64,000 bases of DNA from Gaertneriomyces semiglobifer (GCA_025558075.1 JAHLKF010000021.1:248001-312000), one strand, 5' to 3'; positions 1 through 10,060 are shown, counted from the stretch's first letter. Notes: generated by a model from the sequence alone, not told the origin. Numbers and translations are program-made.

Positions 1-2
1 AA

Positions 3-119
3 GCGAACATACCTGTTTGTCGAGGATACCATCGGTGCTTGACTTGTCATTTGAAAAATCAGCAGCCAGTCGAACAAGAGAAGTTCGACATCCTTAAGGA
101 CGATGTTGACAGCGACTAG
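3..119 (+). CDS. C-terminal 38 codons of an unidentified gene
   Basis: A reading frame open from the window edge ends at TAG 117-119. The visible tail has three cysteines and two histidines in a short span (pattern C-x4-H-x-C-x2-C-H), which could bind a metal, followed by an acidic end (DDVDSD). It is followed after only 63 bases by the ATG of the next small gene, as in a compact viral gene cluster. The family is not recognised. The start lies outside the window. Confidence 0.4.
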   Translation, partial: ANIPVCRGYHRCLTCHLKNQQPVEQEKFDILKDDVDSD

Positions 120-182
120 TTGCAAACGCACTTGTTGAATTATCAAGGTTTATTTTCCAAGCTTCTTATAAGGATCTCCTCC

Positions 183-461
183 ATGTATTTCATCACTGAT
201 TTATTTATTGTGCTTCTAATTACCATTGTCACCATTGGTTTTGGTGCTGTCCAATTGTTAGAGTGGCATTCAAGTAGAGAAGGGAATCTCTACCGTAGCG
301 CAGTTTACCATGTATCTCGTGCACTTGTACACGATGTTCAGAAAACATTGGACGATAGCCTTGACGACATCGCTGACGAAGTTCATTTCCAATTGAACAA
401 GAAGAGAGATGTAGAGACAGATGCAGAGGACACAGAGAATGAATGGAATGAAACTAAATAG
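183..461 (+). CDS. Small single-pass membrane protein, hypothetical
   Basis: The ATG at 183 gives a 92-residue protein. The same frame is open upstream to a TTG at 120, but 183 is the first ATG. Residues about 4-24 form one strongly hydrophobic segment (FIVLLITIVTIGFGAVQLL), a signal anchor or transmembrane helix. The rest is a charged helical tail ending in an acidic, lysine-containing stretch. Small membrane proteins next to fibre genes are common in DNA-virus clusters, and that context is the only functional clue. A short inverted repeat (GTTCGGC/GCCGAAC, about 533-549) lies downstream and could act in transcript ending. Function unknown. Confidence 0.5.
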   Translation: MYFITDLFIVLLITIVTIGFGAVQLLEWHSSREGNLYRSAVYHVSRALVHDVQKTLDDSLDDIADEVHFQLNKKRDVETDAEDTENEWNETK

Positions 462-574
462 ATGTAGCGTCTAGCGTGCTAAACGCCGCAAGGCAGCTAT
501 CCTTGAGTGACCCACAGCTTGTTCGCTACACGAACCGTTCGGCGGAGCCGAACAATGGAGCGCAAAAGTGCTGT

Positions 575-583
575 TATATAAAA
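575..583 (+). promoter_or_regulatory. TATA box upstream of the fibre gene
   Basis: TATATAAAA lies 30 bases before the ATG at 613. With a usual start about 30 bases downstream, the 5' leader would be nearly absent, which fits a compact viral promoter. Confidence 0.5.
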
Positions 584-612
584 TTCTCTCCATACCTAAG
601 TAAACGCACGTC

Positions 613-1491
613 ATGTCAGGCCTCAACTCTAGAACATTCAACGGTCTACGCGTTCCTGACAATACTAAACTACTATCGCCACTTGTGAGTGGTGAGTTAA
701 ATGGCAGTGGAGAGGCTAACATTGAAGGATTCGATTCAGCCGCTTTTAACCATGTCTCTAATCAGCATGGTGAACTATTAGTTAATAGTATTACTGCGCA
801 GGCGCCCCTTGAAAACAGGCTCGAAAACGGGCTTTCACACGTTTCCATAAAGATAGACGATTCGACGATGCTGATAAAGGAGGATGGCGCGCTTGCCTCG
901 AAACGTATGGAGGCAGAATTCCCTCTGGGTGTCCAGGAAAATGAAGAGGGGGAGGGTGTTCTCTCATTACAAACTGCTTATCCTTTGGGGGTGACGGAGG
1001 ACGGTCTGACATTGTTCACAGATGATTCGCTTGTTGTTACAAGCGAAGGAATTCTTTCTTCAGTTAGAGATTCGTTCGAAACTCCTTTGGAACGGAATGA
1101 AGCAAACCAGGTGCGTTTGAAATTCAAAGAGCCACTTGTTGTTGAGGATGACCAATTGACAGTTGATACCAAGGAGATTGCAAAAGGGGCTGGGGCTATC
1201 CGTATTTTTACGGCGAACGATATTGGTGGTATAGCACCTGATATGCCTGATTGGCTGGACATCGAGTTACCACTCGGACTGGATGATTATCTTCAAAACG
1301 GCATGTTGGTCAAACTCCAAGTCAGTGACGACTTTCAACAAACTGGAGGGCGGTTGGCTTTGAGGTCGAGTGGCTTATACCGTATCCCTTTCTACAGTGC
1401 TCTGTCAGGTTTCGACTCCGATGCGAATTTCACGTACAATAACACTCTGAATGTACTGACCGCTCCAACGATACATAGCAACATTGACTAA
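613..1491 (+). pseudogene. Viral fibre-like gene, N-terminal part (shaft repeats), ended by in-frame TAA
   Basis: The 292-residue open part contains repeated blocks of the form PL-x-V-x4-L-x-L...L-x-V (for example PLGVTEDGLTLFTDDSLVV and PLVVEDDQLTVDTK). These match the triple beta-spiral repeat known from adenovirus fibre shafts. The frame stops at TAA 1489-1491 and stays open in the same frame for another 2.5 kb, with no shift and no obvious intron. One nonsense change in an otherwise open gene is the simplest reading; stop readthrough in the live virus cannot be excluded. A fibre would act outside the particle in host attachment. The host is unknown. Only separate segments are described here. 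Confidence 0.6.
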
Positions 1492-4002
1492 AATATCACC
1501 GAGCCGAAGCAGTTAGTGACTTCAGCATATGCGCACCAGTTATATCAATCACAAGCCGGCTCTGCTATTGACATAAGTGACGTAGTCAACGGACGCAAGC
1601 ATGTAAAAGTCAACCATGATGATACTCTTGTAGTAGATGAAACCAATCGCCTCGGTGTCGATGTGTCGAATATTGTGGACAGCACTTCCGTCAAGGCGAT
1701 GAATGGCAAGTTGAGTGTGGATCCTTATCTACCGGGAGACGGTATTACAATCGCCGACAATGTGGTGTCCTCTACTTTGACATATGGAGGCTCTCTTAGA
1801 CGAGAAGGCGACCAAGTCATTGGCAAGACTGATGTTTCGGCAAGTAGCAACATCACTGTTGTCCAAACAAATCCTTTCAGTTACGAAGTGTCCGTGCTGA
1901 ATCCTCAGAGTCAGATCGACAACCTGGAGGACAAGGTGGATGATTTGAACGAAAAAACGGATCAGAACAAAGTGGAGACGGACAACAAACTGAATGACTT
2001 GGAGACTGAGGATGTTCGATTAGATGATAGGATAGATGGAGTGGAGTCACGTGTCCAACAGCAAGAAAACAAGACCGATCTTCTCTCTAACGACATCACC
2101 ACTAATCGTTCCAACATAACAGCACTTGACAACGCAAAAAACCAGATCCAGGGCGACCTCATTTCTTTGGCTGGAGACGTAACTGGGTTGACTGGAGTCG
2201 TAGATACAGTTAATACCGTAGCGACCGGGGTTCAAATTGCCCAGCAAGTCATGAGCGGAAATCTGACATCTCTTCAAGGCGTGGTCACTGGAATAGCAGG
2301 AGAAGTTACGGGATTATCATCAACAGTCGCTGCTATCCAAGCCATGCCGGTGGTGAGAGGAGTTATTGGTATCGGTGTAATCGCGGCTCAAGATCCCATT
2401 ACTGGCGTGGTAACGATTACTGCGAGCAGTCCTCTGATGGCGAAAAGCAAAGGCACTGCTCCTGTAGATCCAATTCTAAAGTCCGATGATTCTATATTAA
2501 AAGACAATGGGGGTCTCACCGAGACCGGCGAAACTGCTCCTCCTGTCGATCCTCCAATATTGCCTCCAAATCCGCCTCCACCACCCCCAGGTGGTGATAC
2601 CTTGAGGACTACAGGAGGGACAGACGGTAACAATTATCCTTGTCTTGATCCCATTCCACCTATTTTTGGTGGTAACGATGTTCGTACGAATGAGCAGACC
2701 TGGTTTAGAGACTCTTGGGGCAAGCGATGGCAATTGCCTACAATCGAAGTTGATGGTGTCCCGAAAACAGTTCTCGAATACGATGAGAACAATTTGCCTA
2801 TCGTTCCTCACGGACACATAGATATCGTGCATCGCAAAACAGAGGTGGATGACTTTTCTAGTGTTCTCTTGACACACGACCGGCACCTGCAGAGCGGCTA
2901 CCAGGGAGTTCGCCTTGAGTCGATGTTGCAAGTACCTAACCTTGCCATGCTCTTCGAAAGTTGGGATTTTTTCATGCAACCCTACGTAGAGTCATGTAAC
3001 TACATCGGTGTCGGACAAGGACTTGTCAAAACTGGTAATACATTGTCTTTAAGTGAAGATCTCTCGACGTTTGCAAAGACAAGCAGCATCAAAGCATTGG
3101 GATTCAAAGATACCTTGTCCTATTCAGAGTTAGCAGGACGCCCAACTGATCTCACAACAAAGACCTATGTTGACGGATTGTCCTATCTCACCGCTGGTAC
3201 TGGCATCACGAAAAGTGGAAGTTCGCTCTCTGTAAATTCAAGTGCGATCACTTCTGTAGGGACTTTGACTGGTTTAACCTCATCAGGTATAGTCACCATT
3301 TCCAATGCAACGGCGGCTATAAACAGCACAACAGGCGCATTGCGTGTTACAGGTGGTGCTAGTTTCGGTGGGAATCTTTTTGCCGTCGGAAACATTACTG
3401 CTGCTAGTCCAACTGCCACAGGACACCTTTGTACTAAATCGTATGTTGACGGATTGTCTTATATTGCCGTGGGAACAGGTTTGGTAAAATCAGGGAACAC
3501 AATCTCTCTGGGATCCGACTTGTCGACCTTTGCGTTGAAATCGGATTTGCAGTCCTTTGCTTATAAAAGTTCCCTGAGTTATGCAGAGGTGACCGGGAAA
3601 CCGGACTTGTCAATTTATGAAACTAAAACCACACTGAAAGGGCTAGCGTACAAGGACAAGGTTGATTATGCGACCGATGTAATTAATGCGCCGGTATCTG
3701 TAACTTATGGAAGCGGTTTGCTGTTCAGTGAAAACGCTCTTTCCTTGAATCCCGCACTGAATGTTGATTCTTTGGCGACTGTAGGAGGAATTTCAGTTGG
3801 AGGAAATCTGTCTGCAGTAGGAAACGTTTCCATAGGAGGTACCTTTACAGCAACGAAGAACGCCAACACTGCGTTCGCCCATGTGTTGAACAACCAGCGC
3901 TGGTCGAGGAGTATACGGAGGCGTGAGTGCCGGAACTCTACAAAATTATGCTGGGTCGTTACGGCTACTAACCAGGACGGAAACTGGGGGTGTTGTTATT
4001 GA
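1492..4002 (+). pseudogene. Viral fibre-like gene, middle part (coiled coil, proline hinge, tail-fibre-like repeats)
   Basis: This is the same frame as the upstream part. In order it shows more shaft-like repeats; a heptad-rich coiled coil (about 1915-2160, blocks such as LEDKVDDLNEKTDQ); a Gly/Val-rich stretch; a proline hinge (PPILPPNPPPPPPGG near 2550-2600); then repeats around TK(S/T)YVDGLSY with Gly/Ser-rich beta blocks (GGNLFAVGNI, GGNLSAVGNVSIGG) like those of phage and large-virus tail fibres. The true frame is lost near 3895-3910: the downstream coding signal continues in frame 2, while frame 1 ends in an arginine-rich tail at 4000-4002. A one-base indel explains this. Confidence 0.6.
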
Positions 4003-6406
4003 TGATGTGGGTGATGTGGATATTTCACAACGTCTCTCTATTGGGATGGGCAACGAATTTTTACCATTTCCTCCTGTCGATTTGTGGGCTAACACAGGTG
4101 TGGTTTCTGCCCAACCATACGGGAATGGTACCTACGTTGTGAGTAGCAGTAGTAAATTCAACAACTCTACCCAATATGATGCATGGCATGCGTTTACAGA
4201 TAATAGTGCATTATATCCTTGGTATCCCCTGACAGGAACATACAATGTTGATTCTCCATTTAACTATGTGGGGTCTATATCGACAACAGTTGATGGAGTT
4301 GAAGTTCTAGGTGAATGGATTCAATTACAACTGCCTTTACCGATCTTACTACAGTCCTTTGACATTGCAGTTCTGAATGTGACAACTAATTTTTACATCA
4401 AAGAGTTTGTTCTAGTGGGTTCCAATGATGATACCACTTTTACTCAGTTGATGACTTCTACATTCTCTTGGGGGGCGGCTGGAGCGCAAACATTGAACGT
4501 GCCGGTTCCAAATGTGACAAAGGGTTTCAAGACATATCGCCTCATTACTAAGTCGTTGCTAGGAAACCGGACGTATTGTCAAGTGAGTAGATTGATCTTT
4601 TATGGAAAACCGGTGTCCATGGAAATTCGGGGCGCCATTTCTGCAAAACAGATATTGACAGATGAACTAGTATGTTCGGGTGATGTGAAGATGGATGGTC
4701 TCGGTTTGCAAGATGACATCCCTACAACTTCCGTTTACCCTGACACTCCCATGACCGCCTCTACAACAGGACAATACACTGCTACTTCATCAAGTGTATA
4801 TTCGGGAACATGGACGGCTTGGAAGGTTTACAATCCTTACGCTTCAGATAACAACAATACTTGGTTTTCTGCTGCTGACGCTTATTCGACCACGGCACCC
4901 TTTTCTCATATCGGGACAGCCTCCACAACAGTGGACGGATCGGCAGTCAGTGGCGAATGGGTTCAATTGGACATGCAAACTGCTATTGCTCTGACGTCCT
5001 TCTATATCGCAGAACCAACTACAGGCGACTCTTATAATGTCAAAGACTTTATCATTGCAGGTAGTAGTGACGGTTCTTCATGGAAACAAGTAGTCTCTGG
5101 AACACTCGACTGGAGCACCGCACCAAGCAATGGTTCCATTCGTGAATTGAATGTCCCAGTAACTACTCGAGTCAGTCATAAGTCGTACAGGTTTATTACT
5201 AGATCCATTCAAGGCGAATCGGCTGGAAAGTATGCTCAGATCTATGCCCTGAAATATACGGGCGGTATTCCAAAGAAGGTTTTGAATGTTGAGAACCTGA
5301 AAGTTAACAAAATCTTTGGTGATCTGTCAATTGACAACAGTATCGATATCAAGGATGACATTGTCAGTCCATTAAGATATCCCCAAATACCCTTGACCGG
5401 TGGAACTACTCAAGGGTATATTGTGAATGCCAGCAGTAACTTGAATGGAACGTCCGCAGCCTGGAAGGCATTCACTAATTCATTGGAAATCAACGACTCT
5501 TATTGGTCTTCGTCGACATATTCAGGAGGCACGCAGAATCTGTACCAAGGCCAAGGTCAAACCACTGTAAATGGCATCAATTTCAAAGGTGAATATGTGG
5601 AACTTGAGATGCCTAACGCAATCGCTATTACAGCCTTTACATATGCTGGCCGGACACCAGAGATGCCGATGTTCCCAAAGGACTACACTATTTGCGCTTC
5701 CGATGACCGCAGCAATTGGACAGAACTTTCGAGTGGACCAATGACATACACGATGTATCAGAACTCAACTTCAGTAGATAGGTTTGTGCCCATCAAGAAC
5801 TACACTACGAAGAAGTTCAAAATCATTAGGTTCATCGTCCGTAACCTTGTTTCTTCTACATATGCCCATATTGGAAAATTGACATTTTACGGATCGACTA
5901 CCACACTAAAAAGCATAGATGCTCCATCTGCGAAAATTAACAATGTGGCTTTGACTGCTCCAGCATATGGAATGTTCCAGTTGCATTCCAGTCAAGCATT
6001 CTCTGTGAATGGTACTGCCTATCAGTTAATAACCAAATGGACACCCTCCTTTGGTATGGAAAGTGAGACAATTACTTGTTCACCGAATTCACAAGATATC
6101 GTGTTCTCCATGCCCGGTATATACAAGATTGAATTCGATCTTGATTGTCATCAATCCGCTTCTGGTGTAGTAAATTCCTACTTTGGTTTCATGGCACCTG
6201 GTAACCCTCAGTACTATGAGGATGGTTATCATGTTAGGAAAATTAGTATGATTGCCGGTCAAAGAGTCACAGGCTCATCTATATGCCGTGTGGTTGAAGC
6301 AGATACCAAGATGATACTTCGCTTCAATTCCGGATCTTCATCTGGTGCAATTACAGGTTCACCATCAAGTCGACTGATCGTCTATCGCATTGCGCCATTG
6401 GCCTAG
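3902..6406 (+). pseudogene. Viral fibre-like gene, C-terminal part: three discoidin-like repeats and a C1q/TNF-like end
   Basis: The frame-2 continuation of the fibre gene is open to TAG 6404-6406. Three repeats of about 170-190 residues each (roughly 4070-4620, 4740-5270 and 5380-5910) share W..F, a glycine turn, the signature GE(W/Y)(I/V)(Q/E)L then an alternating hydrophobic strand, a (V/I)GS(N/S)D element, and an end like Y(R/K)-(F/L)I. This layout matches F5/8 type C (discoidin) sugar- or lipid-binding domains. The last 140 residues (from about 5965) begin F-Q-L-H-S and run in short beta strands ending in L-I-V-Y, like a C1q/TNF-type trimeric knob. The domain calls are by eye. The arrangement suggests trimeric attachment with several binding modules. 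Confidence 0.6.
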
Positions 6407-6664
6407 ATAGAGAAGAGAGAGAAATTGTTCGTAAGCTGGAAGCCCTTTCTTTGTAGGTGGTGCTTATACCCGTCAGTTTCACATGCTTTGAGATCGGCGG
6501 TGCATCCTACTGACTAAAGGAAACCGTAAGCCCAGTCGCATACAAAACATACTAACCAATGTCCTGTGTACGTCGTCATCGTGGCCAGGGAAGTAAGGCG
6601 TCCTCTCACCTTACTTCCCCAACATGAGCTTGCAAATTTTTTTTGTGGAAACGAACTCTGCGTC
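6407..6664. other. Spacer between the fibre gene and a convergent small gene
   Basis: No convincing open frame or RNA gene was seen. The fibre gene ends at its left edge and the minus-strand gene at its right edge. Confidence 0.4.
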
Positions 6665-6988
6665 TCAACCTGTTTTCTTCGCTCTTGTTCTCTTCATTGG
6701 CAGCACCGGTTTCGAAACGTACTCTTTGTACTTGGTTTCGACAGTATCTAGTAAAACCATTCCTTTCAAAATACCAAGATGTGCATCAGACAATACGTGC
6801 TTACTTTCAACGTCATTTATGTACGCCTGTGTTTTATCATTCGGCAGCTCGGAACCAAATGCCATGCATCGTTCCAGTAGCATTTCTTCCCTGTCAGCCC
6901 AGAACGTCCTACCTTTCCATTCCATTTTACATGTAGCCTTAGAAATTCCTGGATGCAGCAGTGCGTTTGAACATGTCAAAGGTCTCAT
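6665..6988 (-). CDS. Hypothetical 107-residue protein, basic C-terminus
   Basis: It starts at ATG (6986-6988 on the minus strand), with a TAG in frame four codons upstream, and ends at 6665. The sequence is mixed helical with normal composition (AFGSELPNDKTQAYIND; LGILKGMVLLDTVETKYKEY) and a basic tail ending KRTRAKKTG, suggesting nucleic-acid contact or nuclear location. It is convergent with the fibre gene, 258 bases away, so it probably belongs to the viral block. No family was recognised. Overlapping plus-strand frames look like shadows. Confidence 0.45.
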   Translation of the reverse strand: MRPLTCSNALLHPGISKATCKMEWKGRTFWADREEMLLERCMAFGSELPNDKTQAYINDVESKHVLSDAHLGILKGMVLLDTVETKYKEYVSKPVLPMKRTRAKKTG

Positions 6989-7045
6989 CCAGGCGACCTA
7001 GAAGATGTTCGATCGTCGCCGAAACTCGCACGGGTCACAATCATA

Positions 7046-7120
7046 AAAAAGGTTGCAAGTCCTCAACAGTCGCAGATTCCTATAGTAGGCCTTCCACTGT
7101 TGAGGACTTGCAACCTTTTT
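7046..7120. repeat. Perfect 25-bp-arm hairpin, copy 1
   Basis: Arms 7046-7070 and 7096-7120 are exact reverse complements (arm core GGTTGCAAGTCCTCAACAGT), with a 25-base loop. A near-identical hairpin lies at 7399-7471. The flanks of the two copies are related but clearly more diverged than the arms. Confidence 0.85.
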
Positions 7121-7398
7121 CAAGGTGACTAGGCGTTTACTAGGTCGTTGTTTAAGGTGACGAAAGGGTCGCTAGATGATATGGAGGAGATACACTTAGG
7201 TGTCTAGGTCTGTTAGAGGGGAAAGTATGAGTTGACTTGAAGGCCGGCAATGGAGGGGAAGACGCGAGCTAATCACATTGTCATTCCTACTCAGAATCTA
7301 AACAAGACTCCATTGATATTCGCAAGCTAATGACTCGATAACCGAGACCTAGTTGATGTTCGGATCGTTGCTGAAAATCGAACGGGATTAGACGGCAA

Positions 7399-7471
7399 AA
7401 AAGGTTGCAAGTCCTCAACAGTCACAGATTCTTATAGTAGACCCCCCACTGTTGAGGACTTGCAACCTTTT
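7399..7471. repeat. Perfect 24-bp-arm hairpin, copy 2
   Basis: Arms 7399-7422 and 7448-7471 are exact reverse complements and share the core of the hairpin at 7046-7120; the loop is 25 bases with several differences. It sits in a diverged direct duplication of roughly 350-bp period (about 7003-7155 and 7355-7505). It could be a viral transcript-end hairpin, a folded-back regulatory RNA or a transposon relic. Confidence 0.8.
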
Positions 7472-8041
7472 CAAGGTGACTAGAGGGAGCACTAGGTCTT
7501 GGTTCTAATCAACTATGTTCCACTACGTCAATATGTAGGACATGCTACAATCCTCTTCAGCGGATGAGTCCCTTAACCTTTTGCGGTCCGCATATCGATA
7601 TACCATGAACTATATCGACGATACAGAACTATCGATAGTCACTGCGTGGTGAAGTTTGACGACATTGCGCTGCAAGGTGTCTCGACAATGGAGCAGACAT
7701 TCCAAACTTGTCAAGTGTTTCGTCCCTTGACATGGAATCTAAAGGTTGCCTAATGTCCCTTAATTCAGTCAGAAACGATTGACTTAATTAGTAACCAATG
7801 GTCGTTAATTGAGTCTATTTATGAGACTTAAGTCAAATAGTCAACTTAATTAATATCTACTAATTAAGTCATTGTCACAGTCCATATATAAGTCAATTTT
7901 TTGCATGCAAAAAATTGACTTATATATGGACTGTGACAAACGGGCTGCATTGATGGTAAGTGCCATTGTCAAGTGTTGCCCGAGGGATATCCATGACACT
8001 GACACCATTGACCACCGTCATAGAGGGCAGTGGTCGCCGCC
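7472..8041. other. Gene-free stretch with GACTTAAT-type motifs leading into a palindrome
   Basis: No supported gene. From about 7779 to 7920 the motif TTGACTTA and its complement TAAGTCAA, with close variants (TTAATTGAGTC, GTCAACTTAATTAA, TAATTAAGTCA), recur at least six times on both strands, ending in the 68-bp palindrome. Confidence 0.5.
7872..7939. repeat. 68-bp perfect palindrome without spacer
   Basis: Every base from 7872 to 7905 is the complement of its mirror in 7906-7939. The centre is TTGCATGCAA and the outer ends are TTGTCACAG/CTGTGACAA. The first mismatch is at 7871/7940. There is no loop, so it could extrude as a cruciform. Confidence 0.9.
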
Positions 8042-8372
8042 ATGGAGAGAGATTACGGCCAAGAAGAGTTCGGCCAGAGCTTCTGGAAGACCTTGGATAA
8101 CAGCATCAGGGGTTCTGACGACATGAGAACCGGCCAGGAGCTCGCTGAGTGGGTGGAGCGATCTTGAAACTGCATGCAAACCGGTTAACTGACATAGAGT
8201 TCAATAGGTATTTTGACCGGATTTTCCACAACGACAAGATCAAGTTCACCCGTGCACCTATGAGTTCCGAGAAGCCCAGGGAGGACCCGGATGAACTCGA
8301 TCTTGTCGTTGACACAGAGTCTGTGGAGTTCGTTTATTCGCACAATGTGCCCCCACCCGCTGATATCATGGA
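8042..8372 (+). pseudogene. 5' part of a gene for an acidic-tailed protein, split by a retroelement array
   Basis: ATG 8042 sits in a strong Kozak context (GCCGCCATGG) and opens a natural-looking frame (MERDYGQEEFGQSFWKTLDN). That frame reaches TGA near 8162. From about 8158 the coding signal continues in frame 1 (NRYFDRIFHNDKIKFTRAP), so a one-base indel is likely; a small intron is less likely. The frame is cut at 8372 by the LTR array. The rest of the gene lies at 10266-10403, after a direct repeat of ATGGA. No family was recognised; the C-terminal part is very acidic. Confidence 0.5.
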
Positions 8373-8577
8373 TGTTGTAATAGAATCCCGGTGGCATACA
8401 CGCCATTGGGGTTACCCCGTTATCGGTAACTGCTATGTCACCACTGCCCTAAGTCACATGATCTTTTCCGTCGGGAAGCGCTTAACGCAACCGTCAGTTT
8501 AGAACTTAGAACCTTAGACTTCAGAGATAACAGAGCTTCTAAGAAGGATAGGAGCATCAGCAGGTTCCTCTGCAACA
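8373..8577 (+). repeat. LTR 1 of the mini-copia array
   Basis: 205 bp, TG...CA ends, preceded by target copy ATGGA. It differs from the other two LTRs at only a few positions. Confidence 0.9.
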
Positions 8578-8673
8578 GGTTATGAGCCCCGGCATCGACA
8601 GCTGTTACCTGCTTATGCTCTGCCCCTCAGTCTCCGGGTGGATCTGCCCGTTATTGACAGTTTCCGCCTGCAC

Positions 8674-9009
8674 CGTTGATCCCCCTGCCTGCGATTAACA
8701 ACAACTGCTATTGAACACCCTGCCTGTGTTCAACTGCTTACACTCCCGGACCGTTGATCCCCCTGCTAGCGATTAACGACGCCCGACACTTATTGATCCC
8801 CCTGCCTGCGATCAACGACAACTGCTATTGAACACCCTGCCTGTGTTCAACTGCTTACACCCCCGGACCGTTGATCCCCCTGCCTGCGATTAACGACGCC
8901 CGACACTTATTGATCCCCCTGCCTGCGATCAACGACCACTGCTTATTGAACACCCTGCCTGTGTTCAACGACAACTGACCCTTATTGCACCTTGCCTGTG
9001 TATAACTCC
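8674..9009 (+). repeat. Leader stem-loop array of the first mini-copia unit
   Basis: A row of short inverted repeats with a common loop CCTGCCT and differing stems: TTGAACAC/GTGTTCAA, TTGATC/GATCAA, GTTGATC/GATTAAC (one G-T pair), and a last imperfect one with TTAT..CAC/GTGTATAA just before the gag ATG. See findings. Confidence 0.75.
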
Positions 9010-9017
9010 TTTTTTTG

Positions 9018-9275
9018 ATGGCCCGCTCGACCCGCAGTGCCAAGGAGGAATTCTCGGCCTCCGACAACCCTCCGTCACTGTTCGCTGAACGACTGCCAAA
9101 CCTGGAATCCGACGCCGTGTGCGTCACGTACATATGCGGCCTCAAACCGTCTGTTCGTGACCGCATTCGCAATCGAGTTGCCGCTGACAAGCAGACCCTT
9201 GACGTCTTACAAGCTGTCGCCGTGGAACTGGATGCATCCGTGTACCGAAATGTCGTGTATGCACCGAGGGGGGAG
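9018..9275 (+). pseudogene. Truncated copia gag relic, unit 1
   Basis: ATG 9018 opens the same N-terminus as the full copia gag (MARSTRSAKEEFS), then jumps from AERL to the segment L-P-N-L-E-S-D, losing about 125 residues that the full elements contain. It keeps the CGLKPSVRDRIRNRVAAD block, then runs into the 3' LTR. It cannot make working capsid. Confidence 0.8.
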
Positions 9276-9480
9276 TGTTGTAATAGAATCCCGGTGGCAT
9301 ACACGCCATTGGGGTTACCCCGTTATCGGTAACTGCTATGTCAGCACTGCCCTAAGTCACATGATCTTTTCCGTCGGGAAGCGCTTAACGCAACCGTCAG
9401 TTTAGAACTTAGAACCTTAGACTTGAGAGATAACAGAGCTTATAAGAAGGATAGGAGCATCAGCAGGTTCCTCTGCAACA
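9276..9480 (+). repeat. LTR 2 (shared, central) of the mini-copia array
   Basis: 205 bp. It serves as 3' LTR of unit 1 and 5' LTR of unit 2. The primer-binding site GGTTATGAGCCCC follows directly. Confidence 0.9.
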
Positions 9481-9802
9481 GGTTATGAGCCCCGGCATCG
9501 ACAGCTGTTACCTGCTTATGCTCCGCCCCTCAGTCTCCGGGTGGATCTGCCCGTTATTGACAGTTTCCGCCTGCACCGTTGATCCCCCTGCCTGCGATTA
9601 AGAACAACTGCTATTGAACACCCTGCCTGTGTTCAACTGCTTACACTCCCGGACCGTTGATCCCCCTGCCAGCGATTAACGACGCCCGACACTTATTGAT
9701 CCCCCTGCCTGCGATCAACGACAACTGCTATTGAACACCCTGCCTGTGTTCAACGACAACTGACCCTTATTGCACCTTGCCTGTGTATAACACCTTTTTT
9801 TG

Positions 9803-10060
9803 ATGGCCCGCTCGACCCGCAGTGCCAAGGAGGAATTCTCGGCCTCCGACAACCCTCCGTCACTGTTCGCTGAACGACTGCCAAACCTGGAATCCGACGC
9901 CGTGTGCGTCACGTACATATGCGGCCTCAAACCGTCTGTTCGTGACCGCATTCGCAATCGAGTTGCCGCTGACAAGCAGACCCTTGACGTCTTACAAGCT
10001 GTCGCCCTGGAACTGGATGCATCCGTGTACCGAAATGTCGTGTATGCACCGAGGGGGGAG
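9803..10060 (+). pseudogene. Truncated copia gag relic, unit 2
   Basis: Nearly identical to the relic at 9018-9275, with the same internal deletion, so both units derive from one deleted founder. It runs into LTR 3. Confidence 0.8.

Larger units (their letters stand above)
1..6988. other. Endogenous viral segment (left edge outside window)
   Basis: Compact genes with almost no spacing, a small membrane-anchor protein, a giant fibre-like gene of about 5.8 kb and a small antisense gene set this block apart from the retrotransposon-rich remainder. Fibre-shaft repeats like those of adenoviruses are known from relatives such as adintoviruses, Mavericks/Polintons and polinton-like viruses. Two packaging-ATPase remnants elsewhere in the window (23.9-24.5 kb and 34.4-34.7 kb) fit a history of repeated DNA-virus insertion. 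No capsid, polymerase or integrase gene lies inside the window, so the viral family is not settled. The right limit is uncertain; hairpins at 7.05 and 7.4 kb may also belong. Confidence 0.6.

Noticed and set aside
613..4002. Reassigned stop codons (TAA/TAG as amino acid) to explain in-frame stops
   Set aside because: Very long frames (for example 2001 and 1485 codons) contain no internal TAA, TAG or TGA and use CAA/CAG freely, which fits a standard code.
6566..7001. Plus-strand frames opposite 6665-6988
   Set aside because: Three overlapping frames of poor composition; the minus-strand frame is the natural one.
8674..9009. CRISPR-like repeat array
   Set aside because: Units are stem-loops of varying stem with no unique spacers, and they lie in a retrotransposon leader.
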